From NCBI GenBank assembly GCA_028293765.1, contig JAQGOG010000096.1:1-60613 (forward strand): a stretch of DNA of 60,613 nucleotides, written 5' to 3'. Below the pieces are notes generated by a model. The model did no database searches, had not been told where the DNA came from, and worked only from the letters and a program-made list of their open reading frames with translations. Position numbers and translations under genes: made by a program. Of this stretch, positions 45,481 through 54,520 are shown one piece after another (position 1 is the first letter of the stretch; each line of letters opens with the position of its first letter). The DNA comes from Gammaproteobacteria bacterium (GTDB taxonomy: Bacteria > Pseudomonadota > Gammaproteobacteria > Steroidobacterales > Steroidobacteraceae).

Positions 45481-45493
45481 GGGCGCGCTCTCC
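45478..45493 (-). promoter_or_regulatory. GGAGAG ribosome binding site before an ATT codon
   Basis: Read on the minus strand: GGAGAG (45493-45488), 7 nt, then ATT (45480-45478) in frame with the phosphatase fusion. No ATG, GTG or TTG occurs between the in-frame upstream stop and GTG 45435. Confidence 0.5.
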
Positions 45494-45513
45494 GTCAGAG
45501 CGTGAAGGAAAAC

Positions 45514-46395
45514 TCAAGCGAACGCCGGCAGGGCATCCAGCCGGGCCTCGAGTGCGACTTCCTCTGCAGCGGTCATCTCCGGCACGCGTTGCGCGTCGAG
45601 ACCGGCAAAATCGAAGCGGCGCGTATCGGCGAGGTGTTCCGGCTCGACGTTACGCAGGGCGGAAAAGATAGTCTCCGTCCGCCCGGGGAAGTCACGTTCC
45701 CAGCCCGCCAGCATCTTCTTGATCGCCACGCGCTGCATGTTGTCCTGCGAGCCGCACAGTTTGCAGGGAATGATCGGGAACTCGCGCCCGCGGGCATAGC
45801 GCGCGATGTCCCGTTCGGCGACGTAGGCCAGCGGCCGGATCACGATCTGGCGGCCGTCGTCGGACAGCAGTTTCGGCGCCATCGCCTTCAGGCGCCCGCC
45901 GAAGAACAGGTTCAGAAACAGAGTCTCCACGATGTCGTCACGATGATGGCCAAGAGCGATTTTCGTGATGCCGTTCTCGGCCGCAAATCGATACAACGCC
46001 CCGCGTCGCAGACGAGAGCACAGCCCGCACATCGTCCGCCCTTCCGGGATGACGCGTTTCACGACGCTGTAGGTGTCCTGCTCTATGATCCGGAAGGGCA
46101 CGCTCAGGCGCCGCAGATAGTCGGGGAGCACGTTCGCAGGAAAATCCGGCTGCTTCTGATCCAGGTTGACGGCCAGCAGCTCGAAGCTCACCGGCGCGCT
46201 GCGCTGGAGCGACAGGAGGATGTCCAGCAGCGTGTACGAGTCCTTGCCGCCCGACAGGCACACCATGACCTTGTCGCCATGGGCGATCATCCCGAAGTCC
46301 TGGATCGCCTTGCCGACGCTGCCGCGCAGCTGCGCCTGCAGACGTTGCAGCGTACGGGACGGTCTCGTCGAAGTTGCTTCTGTGGGCGCTTGCAT
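45514..46395 (-). CDS. ttcA: tRNA 2-thiocytidine biosynthesis protein TtcA
   Basis: 293 residues from ATG 46395; a 9-residue longer form would overlap the upstream gene. It has the PP-loop SGGKDS at residues 48-53 and the iron-sulfur cysteines [11 protein letters not shown] and [28 protein letters not shown] is the conserved central block. The enzyme thiolates C32 of certain tRNAs using ATP and a Fe-S cluster. It starts 1 nt after the M32 carboxypeptidase stop, so the two are cotranscribed, and it precedes the phosphatase fusion. Confidence 0.97.
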   Translation of the reverse strand: MQAPTEATSTRPSRTLQRLQAQLRGSVGKAIQDFGMIAHGDKVMVCLSGGKDSYTLLDILLSLQRSAPVSFELLAVNLDQKQPDFPANVLPDYLRRLSVPFRIIEQDTYSVVKRVIPEGRTMCGLCSRLRRGALYRFAAENGITKIALGHHRDDIVETLFLNLFFGGRLKAMAPKLLSDDGRQIVIRPLAYVAERDIARYARGREFPIIPCKLCGSQDNMQRVAIKKMLAGWERDFPGRTETIFSALRNVEPEHLADTRRFDFAGLDAQRVPEMTAAEEVALEARLDALPAFA

Positions 46396-46396
46396 T

Positions 46397-47914
46397 CTAA
46401 GCGGCAGCACTGCTCTCGGCACTCTCCAGATACTTTGCCTCGACGTAGCGTATGAAGGAAGTGGCCGACAGCGGTTTGCCGGTCGCCCCTTTCAACAGGT
46501 CCTGCACGAGCATCTTCGAGCCCAGGCTGTAGACATTGGTCCGCAGCCAGTCAAGCAGTCCCGAGAACTCGCCGCGAGCGAGCTGCTCATCGAGCGCGGG
46601 AACGTCCGCACGCAGGCTGTCGTAGAGCTGCGCGGCGATGACGGCGCCGAGCGCGTAAGAAGGAAAGTATCCGAACGACCCCACGGCCCAGTGAATATCC
46701 TGCAAGCACCCTTCGACGTCGCTGGGGGGACGTATCCCCAACCTCTGCTCCATGCCGGCATTCCAGGCCTCGGGCAGATTGCGCACCGCCAGCTCGCCGC
46801 TCAATAACTGCTTCTCCAGCTCGTAGCGCAACATGATGTGCAATGGGTAGGTCAGCTCATCCGCATCGACGCGAATGAGGCCACGCTTCACTCGGTTCAG
46901 GTGGGCATACACGTTCTCAGCACCCCACTCCGGTCCGCCTACTCCGAAATGCTTCGCGAGGAGTGGCTGCGCGTATTGCACAAATGGACGGCTGCGGCAC
47001 ACGGTCATCTCGATCAACAGCGATTGGCTCTCTTCGAGCGCCATCCCCCGATCGCGACCCACGGGCTGATCGCGCCATTCCTGCGGCAGCCCAAGGTCGT
47101 ACATCGCGTGGCCGGTCTCGTGGAGCGCGCCGAGCAGCCCAGAGAAGACATCGTTGGGATCGATCCGCGTCGTCACGCGCATGTCGCCGGATACGCCCTC
47201 GGTGAACGGATGCTCACTCTCATCGAGGCGTCCACGGTCGAAAGGAAAGCCAACGGCCTTCATGACCTCCACGATCAGAGCCTTCTGCTTGCTGGGCGGA
47301 AACTTTCCGGTCAGCGCCAACGGCGGACGACTCTCCTGTACGGCAATGGCCTCGCGGATGAGCGAAGGAAGGCGGCGCGAGAGGGCCTTGAACATCGCGT
47401 CGATGTCCGCCGTGGTAATGCCCGGGCTGAATTCATCGACGAGCGCATCGTATGGCGCGAGGTTCAGGGCTTGCCCCAGCAGGGCAGCTTTATCCCGAAC
47501 CAGATTCACCACCTCTTCGAGGTGCGGCGCGAACAGTTCGAACTTGCCCTGCTGTCGCGCCTCCAGCCACCGCGCCTCGGCGCGCGATGCGGCCTTCGTG
47601 AGACGCGAAATCAGGCTGACGGGTGTGGCGATCGCATGGTCGCGCTGACGCCGCATCTCACGCAGATTCGCGATCTGCCAGTCGGAGAGCACCTGGATAT
47701 TCGCTTGCGCACGATCCATGAGACGGGTGATCCGGGGCGCAGTGAGCAGAGCGTGGTACTCGGTCTCGAGCGCGGCGAGCTGCTCGCCACGAACGTCCGC
47801 GCTACCGCGCGGCATCATCACGGCGGCATCCCATCGCAGGAGCGACAGAGATCCGCGGAAAGCGTGCAGTCGTTTGAACTCTTGTTCGAGTTGTTGGTAA
47901 GGCGGAGCTGACAT
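46397..47914 (-). CDS. M32 family carboxypeptidase
   Basis: 505 residues, cytosolic. The zinc motif HETGH lies near residues 266-270 in [18 protein letters not shown], with the downstream [17 protein letters not shown] helix providing the third ligand. [25 protein letters not shown] and the C-terminal [38 protein letters not shown] blocks are typical of the family. These metallocarboxypeptidases remove C-terminal residues with broad specificity. It is first in an apparent operon with ttcA and the phosphatase fusion. Confidence 0.96.
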   Translation of the reverse strand: MSAPPYQQLEQEFKRLHAFRGSLSLLRWDAAVMMPRGSADVRGEQLAALETEYHALLTAPRITRLMDRAQANIQVLSDWQIANLREMRRQRDHAIATPVSLISRLTKAASRAEARWLEARQQGKFELFAPHLEEVVNLVRDKAALLGQALNLAPYDALVDEFSPGITTADIDAMFKALSRRLPSLIREAIAVQESRPPLALTGKFPPSKQKALIVEVMKAVGFPFDRGRLDESEHPFTEGVSGDMRVTTRIDPNDVFSGLLGALHETGHAMYDLGLPQEWRDQPVGRDRGMALEESQSLLIEMTVCRSRPFVQYAQPLLAKHFGVGGPEWGAENVYAHLNRVKRGLIRVDADELTYPLHIMLRYELEKQLLSGELAVRNLPEAWNAGMEQRLGIRPPSDVEGCLQDIHWAVGSFGYFPSYALGAVIAAQLYDSLRADVPALDEQLARGEFSGLLDWLRTNVYSLGSKMLVQDLLKGATGKPLSATSFIRYVEAKYLESAESSAAA

Positions 47915-48060
47915 GATTCGTACTCGGGTTCATGGGTCCCGCAACCGGCGAAGCGTGCTCGGGGGCATCGCGAAGAACCGGTCAGAAGCGGGTGAATGGC
48001 GGTAGTTTACCAGCGGGCCACGGCCAAGCCTGGGGGTGCCGGCCTTCATTCGTTATAAAT

Positions 48061-48089
48061 CAATGACTTGGAGTCAAACTCCGTCATTG
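48061..48089 (-). terminator. Hairpin after the Ada-like gene
   Basis: Arms CAATGAC (48061-48067) with GGAGT (48070-48074) pair with ACTCC and GTCATTG (48078-48089), leaving a two-base bulge. It is 37 bp past the stop of the Ada-like gene. No strong T-run follows on the minus strand (GATTTATAAC), so it is either a weak terminator or a protein-binding site for the M32 operon promoter. Confidence 0.5.
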
Positions 48090-48125
48090 ACACGCTCCGC
48101 CAGGGGTAGCGGTGGCGCGGCTATA

Positions 48126-49040
48126 TCAGGTTGCGTGCCGGACGGCCGGAACGTCGATCCCGCCCTCTTCGCGCTGCCGGGAGAGCGAACCCCAAGCGAG
48201 AATTGCGCGCTTGCGGTCTTCGCCCCAGTGATAACCGCCGAGGGCTCCGTCTCGACGCAACACGTTGTGGCAGGGAATCAGCCAGCCCACCGGATTTGCT
48301 CCGACAGCGTTGCCGACGGCGCGCGCGCTGCCCCGCTGTCCGATTGCGTCAGCGAGTGCGGTATAGGTCGTGCGCCGGTGAGCTCCCAGATCGAGCAGCG
48401 CCTGCCAGACCTTGAGCTGGAAGTTGGTCCCCACGACATTGAGCTTCAGAGGTGCGGCAGCCGGTCCCGCGGGGCTCCAGACGCGCCGTGCAAGATCTGT
48501 TGCTCGAGCGTCGTCGCGCGCGAATTCCGCATTCCGCCAGCTGTCGCGCAACTCGTTCACCGCCTTCTGATCCTCGCCGGGCTCGACGAAAGCGAGATGA
48601 CATAGCCCACGCGGCGTCGTGGCGAGCAGCGCTCGCCCAAAGGGCGTGTCGGCAAATCCATAGCGGATCTCGAGCCCGCGGCCGCGGGCTTTCAGCTCCC
48701 CGGGAGTCACCGCATCGAGTGACACGATAAGATCGTGCAAACGGCCGGGACCGGACAATCCAACCGCGTAGGCCGCCTCCAGCACGGACGGCTGGCTCGT
48801 GAGCTCGCCCTTGGCCTCCCGGCCGGTCACGAAGGCGAGATATTGTTTAGGTGTGAGCCCTGCCCAGCGCCGGAACAGGCGATTGAAGTGAAATTCCGAC
48901 AGACCCGCCTGGGCTGCGATTTCGGCAAGCCGCGGCTGGGCGCGGAAATTCGTAGCGATGAAACGGATCGCCCGGGCGATGCGCGCGAAATCCCGGCTAT
49001 CGACGAAGCTGTCATGGGGGACTTTCATGCTGTTCATCAT
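48126..49040 (-). CDS. Ada-like protein: AraC-type HTH fused to O6-alkylguanine-DNA alkyltransferase
   Basis: 304 residues. The N-terminal AraC helix-turn-helix covers about 20-105 (RLAEIAAQAGLSEFHFNRLF, RWAGLTPKQYLAFVTGREAK). The alkyltransferase part spans about 125-285 with FQLKVWQALLDLG and the acceptor cysteine in GWLIPCHNVLRRDGALGGYH near residue 257. The N-terminal phosphotriester-sensing zinc domain of E. coli Ada is absent, so adaptive induction through that cysteine is not possible. It repairs O6-alkylguanine by suicidal transfer. ATG 49040 is taken; ATG 49028 is also possible. Confidence 0.93.
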   Translation of the reverse strand: MMNSMKVPHDSFVDSRDFARIARAIRFIATNFRAQPRLAEIAAQAGLSEFHFNRLFRRWAGLTPKQYLAFVTGREAKGELTSQPSVLEAAYAVGLSGPGRLHDLIVSLDAVTPGELKARGRGLEIRYGFADTPFGRALLATTPRGLCHLAFVEPGEDQKAVNELRDSWRNAEFARDDARATDLARRVWSPAGPAAAPLKLNVVGTNFQLKVWQALLDLGAHRRTTYTALADAIGQRGSARAVGNAVGANPVGWLIPCHNVLRRDGALGGYHWGEDRKRAILAWGSLSRQREEGGIDVPAVRHAT

Positions 49041-49195
49041 AGTTAACCGCCTCGCGGGCGCGACCCGATTCTTGCGGTGGCTGGGGCGATACGTCGATCG
49101 GTTAAACTAGGGGGCTGTCGGCGCCCGGCTAGGGCCGGCCGCGTAGGTGCGCCAGGCCAGGCGGGCAAGTGCGGCCGGGCGCTAGCCCGGGACGC

Positions 49196-49303
49196 CTAGC
49201 GCAGAACGCAGCTCCAGTGCGGCCAGGTGGCTACGGCCACGCCGACGCCTAGCGACACAAGCAAGAGAAGCGTGATTGTGAGTCCTATGAGAAAGCGTCG
49301 CAT
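49196..49303 (-). CDS. Possible 35-aa single-span membrane peptide
   Basis: ATG 49303, TAG at 49196-49198. The sequence starts MRRFLIGLTITLLLLVSLGV, continues GVAVATWPHW, and ends in a short Cys/Arg tail. Two arginines before about 20 hydrophobic residues fit a small inner-membrane protein. It lies in the 317-bp divergent gap between the Ada-like gene and glgA, beside GC-rich palindromic blocks (49110-49200). The ribosome binding site is weak, and homologues cannot be checked here. Confidence 0.35.
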   Translation of the reverse strand: MRRFLIGLTITLLLLVSLGVGVAVATWPHWSCVLR

Positions 49304-49357
49304 CGAATGAGCTTCGACCCCCCGTTCCGACCGCCATCTTAAACCGGTAGCGATTTC

Positions 49358-50812
49358 ATGAAATTGACCGTGTGCCTGCTCGCGTCCGAAGCCGCACCGC
49401 TGTCGAAGACCGGCGGGCTGGCCGACGTCTCGGCCGCCCTCACGAAGTATTTATCTTCCGCCGGCCACGATGTCCGGCTGTTCACTCCACTATATAGGTC
49501 GATCGACCGTAGAAAGCTCGCTGCCCGGCCGATCGACGGGCTGCAGGAGTTCGAGGTGGGCGTCGGATCCCACCGCTACGTGTTCTCGGTCTTGTTGGCA
49601 CAGCTGCCCGATTCCACGGCGCCCGTGTATCTGGTCGACTGCCCGGCTCTCTTTGAACGGGGGACCCTCTACACCGTTGATGCCGATGAGCATCTGCGCT
49701 TCCTCGCCTTTACGCGTGCCGTCTTCATCTCGTGCCAGCGTATGCAGTGGGCCCCGCAGATCCTGCACTGTAACGACTGGCACACGGCCTTCGGACCGCT
49801 GTTTCTGCAAGCGCTCTACGCTACCGACCCGTTGTTCGCCGGGACACGCTCCCTGCTGACCATCCACAACATCGGTTATCAGGGGGTATTCGCCTCCACG
49901 GCGATCGATGACTTGGGGCTCGGACCGAAGAACTACCTCCTCCACCAGGACGACTTGCGTGCCGGCCGGATCAACCCCCTCCGCCACGGAATCCTCTACG
50001 CCGACGCCATCACGACCGTGAGCCCGACGCATGCCCGCGAAATCTGCACGGACGAATACGGAATGGGCCTTCAAGACAGTCTCCGGGCGCGCGGCAGTGC
50101 GCTGTCGGGCATCCTGAACGGTGTTGATTACGACGAGTGGGATCCGCGCAATGACCGCTATCTCCCGCAACATTACGACCCCGACAGCATCGGGATCAAA
50201 GCGGAGCTGAAGCGCGATTTTCTCGCGCGCATGAAGTTCGAAGTGGACCCGAGCGTACCGCTTGGGGGCATCGTGAGTCGTCTGGCTTCCCAAAAGGGCA
50301 TCGAGTTGATGTTCGAGTCGCTGCCGCAGGTGCTGGCGTGGCGTGACTTCGCGCTCGTGGTGCTGGGCAGCGGCGATCCGCAGTACGAGCAATTCTTCAC
50401 CCAGCTGCAGGCCGACTTTCCAGGACGGGTCGTCTTCCGGCAAGGCTACGACGACGAGCTGTCGCACTGGATCGAAGCCGCGAGCGACCTGTTCCTGATG
50501 CCCTCGCGTTATGAGCCCTGCGGGCTCAATCAAATGTACAGCCTCCGCTACGGGACCGTGCCGATCGTCCGCCGCACCGGCGGCCTGGCGGATTCGGTCG
50601 AGCACTACAATCCGGACACCGGCCTGGGCACCGGCGTCGTATTCAACGACTTCAACACCGAGGCGCTCGAATGGGCCTTGAACACGGCGCTCGATCTATA
50701 TGCGGCACCGACTCACTGGGCACGGATGGTGCGCAACGGGATGCGCCGCGATTTCTCCTGGAATCGGCAGGGCGGGAAGTACGTGGATCTCTACGAGCGG
50801 ATTCTCGCGTGA
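49358..50812 (+). CDS. glgA: Glycogen synthase GlgA
   Basis: 484 residues. GT5 family: the ADP-glucose-binding KTGGL motif at residues 17-21 (EAAPLSKTGGLADVSAAL), then NDWHTAFGPL, TIHNIGYQG, GILNGVDYDEWDP, SRLASQKGIELM and the C-terminal PSRYEPCGLNQMYSLRYGTV with RRTGGLADSVEHYN. It extends alpha-1,4-glucan from ADP-glucose made by GlgC. It is transcribed away from the Ada-like gene and toward the convergent LEA-type gene; the rest of the glycogen genes lie on the minus strand downstream. Confidence 0.97.
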   Translation: MKLTVCLLASEAAPLSKTGGLADVSAALTKYLSSAGHDVRLFTPLYRSIDRRKLAARPIDGLQEFEVGVGSHRYVFSVLLAQLPDSTAPVYLVDCPALFERGTLYTVDADEHLRFLAFTRAVFISCQRMQWAPQILHCNDWHTAFGPLFLQALYATDPLFAGTRSLLTIHNIGYQGVFASTAIDDLGLGPKNYLLHQDDLRAGRINPLRHGILYADAITTVSPTHAREICTDEYGMGLQDSLRARGSALSGILNGVDYDEWDPRNDRYLPQHYDPDSIGIKAELKRDFLARMKFEVDPSVPLGGIVSRLASQKGIELMFESLPQVLAWRDFALVVLGSGDPQYEQFFTQLQADFPGRVVFRQGYDDELSHWIEAASDLFLMPSRYEPCGLNQMYSLRYGTVPIVRRTGGLADSVEHYNPDTGLGTGVVFNDFNTEALEWALNTALDLYAAPTHWARMVRNGMRRDFSWNRQGGKYVDLYERILA

Positions 50813-50883
50813 GTCTCCCGCCGCCTTGCTCTACCTCGAGCGTGGCGACCGGATACTTTAGGACCGCGGAGTCTGACGGGCGG

Positions 50884-51345
50884 TTAGTTCTGCAGCTTGA
50901 ACGTCCCGTGTTGGTCGAACGGAACGGAGCGCAACAGCCCTTCCGACAGGAATACCTTTCCCGAGAGGTGGTAGACGACGTTCTGCCCAAGCGCATCCGA
51001 GCCGTGGCCCAGCATGGCGATGAGCGTGCCCGCCAGATTCGCGGTGACGTTCGTGTCGAATTCGGCCTCACCGAGCGCAGGCACGACAAAACTCGCGGCC
51101 GACTGACCGTGGGCAAACTCCTGTTCGTTCACTTCCAGCACATACGTCAGTCCCTTGATCGGCAACGCGCGGTCGTTCGGATTGTCGACATGCATGCGTA
51201 CCCTGAGCTGCTGCTGCCAGATGGAGCTCTTCAGAATCTGGACATTCACGACCGACAGCTTCGGCGTCTCGAGCCTGGGTACGAACACAGAGCAGCCGGC
51301 CAGCGCCAGCAAAGCGACCAGAATCGAAATGGCTCTCACTCTCAC
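50884..51345 (-). CDS. LEA type-2 family lipoprotein
   Basis: 153 residues from GTG 51345, which has GGAGG 7 nt upstream. The signal peptide ends in lipobox LAGC. The rest is a WHy/LEA14-type beta-sandwich: QLRVRMHVDNPNDRALPIKG, LTYVLEVNEQEFAHGQSAAS and VVYHLSGKVFLSEGLLRSVP. Such proteins sit in the periplasm or envelope and are linked to desiccation or stress. It is 111 bp downstream of malQ on the same strand, possibly cotranscribed with the glycogen genes. Confidence 0.88.
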   Translation of the reverse strand: MRVRAISILVALLALAGCSVFVPRLETPKLSVVNVQILKSSIWQQQLRVRMHVDNPNDRALPIKGLTYVLEVNEQEFAHGQSAASFVVPALGEAEFDTNVTANLAGTLIAMLGHGSDALGQNVVYHLSGKVFLSEGLLRSVPFDQHGTFKLQN

Positions 51346-51456
51346 GACCCCTCCTCCCTTCGACCGAGCGCGGGATGGTAACAAAGACGGACAGGCCGCC
51401 CCTGTCACCTGGCGTCACAAAGATCCGCGAGCCGGAGCCTGCCTGGCTCCCCCAGT

Positions 51457-52806
51457 TCAACCGCGGCCGTAAATGCCGTTCAGCCGCGCGTAACGCCGAG
51501 CAAGGTCCGGGGTCAGAGCTCCAGGGCTCAAACGCCAGTTCCAATTCCCCACCGCCGTCCCCGGCGTATTCAATCTCGCTTCGGAGCCGAGGGACAGAAC
51601 ATCCTGCGCGGGAATGACCGCCAGTCCCCCAACGGAGCCGAGCGCCGTCCGTATCAGGGCATCCGGCATCGAGCCCGGCGTGAGTCGCAGGAAAAAATCG
51701 ACCTGCTGCCGGGCATGCTCCGGGAGGCTCGCATACCAGCCGACCGTCGTATCGTTATCGTGGGTGCCGGTGTACACGACACTGTCGTGAGCGTGCATGT
51801 GAGGCAGATGCGGGTTGGTGGCTTCGCCACTGAAAGCGAATTGCAGCACTCGCATGCCCGGCAGCCCAAAACCCGTGCGCAAGGCTTCGACGTCCGCGGT
51901 GATGACGCCGAGGTCCTCGGCCACGATGGGCAGATCCCCGAGGTCATCCCACAACAATCCCATCAATTCAGCGCCGGGGGTAGGGCGCCATTCGCCACCC
52001 CGAGCGTCGGGTGCTCCCGCGGGCACCGACCAGTGCGCCGCTAAGGCACGGAAGTGATCGATTCGTAACACGTCGGCGCGTTGCATCTGGGCCGTCACGC
52101 GCGCACGCCACAGAGCGAACCGATCGCGGCGAATGACATCCCAGTTGTAAAGTGGATTGCCCCAGAGTTGCCCGAGCTCGGAAAAATAGTCCGGTGGAAC
52201 GCCCGCGACGGCGGTCGGCAGACCCGTCGCGTCCAGCTGAAACTGCTCGCGGTGCGCCCAGGTCTCGGCCGAATCGGGCGCCACGTAGAACGGCAGGTCG
52301 CCGAACAGGCGCACGCCACGAGAATGAGCATGCTCGCGCAACCTTTGCCACTGCGCGGAAAATGCAAACTGCACGCCCTTGACACGCTCCAGCTCGCTTG
52401 CGTACTCCTGCCTGGCGTGTGCAATCGCCGCCGGAGCACGATCGCGCAACTCCGCAGGCCAATTCCACCACGGCGCGCCGCCATGGACGAAACTCAACAC
52501 CTCGAATAATGCGTAGTCCTCCAGCCAGTGCTTGGACGTCTCCAGGAAGGCGGGGTAGTCGGCCGATGCTGTATCGGGCCACTCGTCCGAATCGATGAAC
52601 GCCGGATTGCCCGCGAAATCGGAGCGAACCCAGTAAGGCGAACCATCGGAACCCGTCGGCCCCACCGGCAGAATCTGCCACACGGAAAAGCCCGCTGTGG
52701 CCAGCCAGTCGATGAAAGCCCGGCCGCCACGTCCCAGCGCGTGCTCCAGGGAGCCCAGGTGAAGCAACACGCCCGCGCGGCGGCGATCGAAGACGGGCAA
52801 TCGCAT
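51457..52806 (-). CDS. malQ: 4-alpha-glucanotransferase MalQ
   Basis: 449 residues, somewhat short for GH77 but complete. Signatures are RRAGVLLHLGSLEHALGRGG, WQILPVGPTGSDGSPYW, VLRIDHFRALAAHWSVPAGA (nucleophile Asp near 248), PIVAEDLGVITADVEALR (acid Glu near 295), LPGMRVLQFAF and YTGTHDNDTTVGWY. It disproportionates maltodextrins released from glycogen. It begins 5 bp after the GH57 gene stop, so it is in one operon with glgC and GH57. The length resembles DPE1-type enzymes without extra insertions. Confidence 0.95.
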   Translation of the reverse strand: MRLPVFDRRRAGVLLHLGSLEHALGRGGRAFIDWLATAGFSVWQILPVGPTGSDGSPYWVRSDFAGNPAFIDSDEWPDTASADYPAFLETSKHWLEDYALFEVLSFVHGGAPWWNWPAELRDRAPAAIAHARQEYASELERVKGVQFAFSAQWQRLREHAHSRGVRLFGDLPFYVAPDSAETWAHREQFQLDATGLPTAVAGVPPDYFSELGQLWGNPLYNWDVIRRDRFALWRARVTAQMQRADVLRIDHFRALAAHWSVPAGAPDARGGEWRPTPGAELMGLLWDDLGDLPIVAEDLGVITADVEALRTGFGLPGMRVLQFAFSGEATNPHLPHMHAHDSVVYTGTHDNDTTVGWYASLPEHARQQVDFFLRLTPGSMPDALIRTALGSVGGLAVIPAQDVLSLGSEARLNTPGTAVGNWNWRLSPGALTPDLARRYARLNGIYGRG

Positions 52807-52811
52807 AGCTA

Positions 52812-54515
52812 TCAGTCGGAATAGGCTCGGCGCATCACGCCGCCGTGCTCCGCCGCGCCGCCACCTACCGAGATCGGCTGCGAAAGGCTCTCGGGTGACT
52901 CGAGCCCGAGGAGACGGTAGAGGTTCACGAGCTGCCGGCGATACAGGCGATCAAACTGACTCACGGCGTCGGCAGGATTGTAATCGCCAAACCACCAGAA
53001 CCAGTCGGAGCTCTCGCACAGCGCCAGCTGCCGCCCGGCAGCCATTTTGCCGACCGAGTCGAGCGCGCCGCTGAGCATCACGCGATCAAAGGCGAGCTTG
53101 GCTTCGCACAGCAGATCCCAGGCCCGGTTCTTCGCCGGATCTCCCATCCAGGTCGCGAGAGTGCCGTGCACCCAGCTTCCCGCCATCACTTTCCGCAGGG
53201 GCGCAGGCTCGATGCCGCGCGCAAGGCAATCGGACAAGGTCGTCAACTCCAATGCCGGGTGACTGGCCAACAGCGAGTACAACGCCCGTAGAAAGTAATA
53301 GCCGTTGAACGGGTAATGTTCCCAGGCATTCTCGCCATCGAGCGCAATGAGCACGGCGTGCCCGGGCGTGGCGGCATATTTACGCGCGAGCTGCGCCACT
53401 TCGTTGACGAGGTTGTGTGCCGCGTCGTCCCCGTGCCACGTCGCGTACGTGAAGCCAATGAGATCCGAAAGGGAATCGTCGCGGAAGAAACAATTCAGTG
53501 CGGTGCCAGGCACCTGGTACGGCCGGTTGTAAGCCAGCGGATCCGGCGCGCTGTGACGATCGGTGAGCTCCAGGCAGCCGCGCAACACATTTGTGCTGGT
53601 GGCCGCCCAACGAAACTTGTAGCGATCGAGCAACTCCAGAGTGCCACGGCTGATGGCACCCTCGGAGGGCCAGCAGCCGGCCGGGCGCACGCCAAAGGCC
53701 TCGGTAAAAACCCGGATGCCTTCCTCGACGTGCCACGCCGCCCGCTCCGCCCCACCCGGGTAACAGCTGTGCTCCGGGAGTTGCATGTTCGGGACGGCAT
53801 CGCGCGCCGACTTGAAGTCCAGCAGCAGGGGAACGATTGGATGCCCATATGGCGTGACCGAGAGCTCAATCTGCCCGCGCTCGGACAGGCGCCGGTAGCG
53901 GGGCACTACATTCCTGACGAGATCGCCAAGGAGCGTGAGCAGTTGCCGCCGCTGTTCGGGCGTGAAGCCCCGGCCTCGCTCGGTGAGACTGCTCACCAGG
54001 GGATCGGCACGCCGGACGGTTTCACCCAGCCACGCGAGGTGATACCAGACAGCAAGATCGTGAATGAGCTGATCGGACGCATAGGTGACGCGTTCCAGTG
54101 TCGCCAGCGTCTCCGCAATCGTCGCGAGCTCGAGATAGGGTCCGAAGCGCTCGATCATCTGCTTTCGCTGGGCACGCAGGCAGGCCCGCAGCAGATCCAG
54201 GCGCTCGGCCGGGTCCGTGGGAACGGGGTCAGGCCCCAACAGGCCGAGCACCGGATCGGGTAACGGCGCGCCCGTGCGCAGATGCTCGACCACGCGGCGC
54301 GCGATTTCTTCGATCTGCTCGAGCAGTACAGGAGAGAAGTTGACGACAGCGCGCGCTGCGGGATTTCCCTCGAGATGCGCTGCCATGTCGGTGTAGTCCT
54401 TGATGGCATGCAGATACGTCCACGGCAGAACGTATTGCCCTGTCAGGGCATCTCGATATTGCGGCTGGTGCATGTGCCACAGGAGCACAACTGGAAGGCG
54501 GGGGTTGCTTGCCAT
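52812..54515 (-). CDS. Glycoside hydrolase family 57 protein
   Basis: 567 residues, no signal peptide. The opening VVLLWHMHQPQYRDALTGQY, LPWTYLHAIKDYTDMAAHLE is typical of GH57 (COG1449). The probable nucleophile Glu is in PAGCWPSEGAISR near residue 282 and the acid Asp in ALDGENAWEHYPFNGYYFL near 393. Members are alpha-amylases, amylopullulanases or glucan branching enzymes. No GH13 branching (glgB) or debranching (glgX) gene is present in the window, so this enzyme may supply one of those steps here. It lies between glgC and malQ with 5-bp gaps on both sides. Confidence 0.93.
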   Translation of the reverse strand: MASNPRLPVVLLWHMHQPQYRDALTGQYVLPWTYLHAIKDYTDMAAHLEGNPAARAVVNFSPVLLEQIEEIARRVVEHLRTGAPLPDPVLGLLGPDPVPTDPAERLDLLRACLRAQRKQMIERFGPYLELATIAETLATLERVTYASDQLIHDLAVWYHLAWLGETVRRADPLVSSLTERGRGFTPEQRRQLLTLLGDLVRNVVPRYRRLSERGQIELSVTPYGHPIVPLLLDFKSARDAVPNMQLPEHSCYPGGAERAAWHVEEGIRVFTEAFGVRPAGCWPSEGAISRGTLELLDRYKFRWAATSTNVLRGCLELTDRHSAPDPLAYNRPYQVPGTALNCFFRDDSLSDLIGFTYATWHGDDAAHNLVNEVAQLARKYAATPGHAVLIALDGENAWEHYPFNGYYFLRALYSLLASHPALELTTLSDCLARGIEPAPLRKVMAGSWVHGTLATWMGDPAKNRAWDLLCEAKLAFDRVMLSGALDSVGKMAAGRQLALCESSDWFWWFGDYNPADAVSQFDRLYRRQLVNLYRLLGLESPESLSQPISVGGGAAEHGGVMRRAYSD

Positions 54516-54520
54516 GACGC

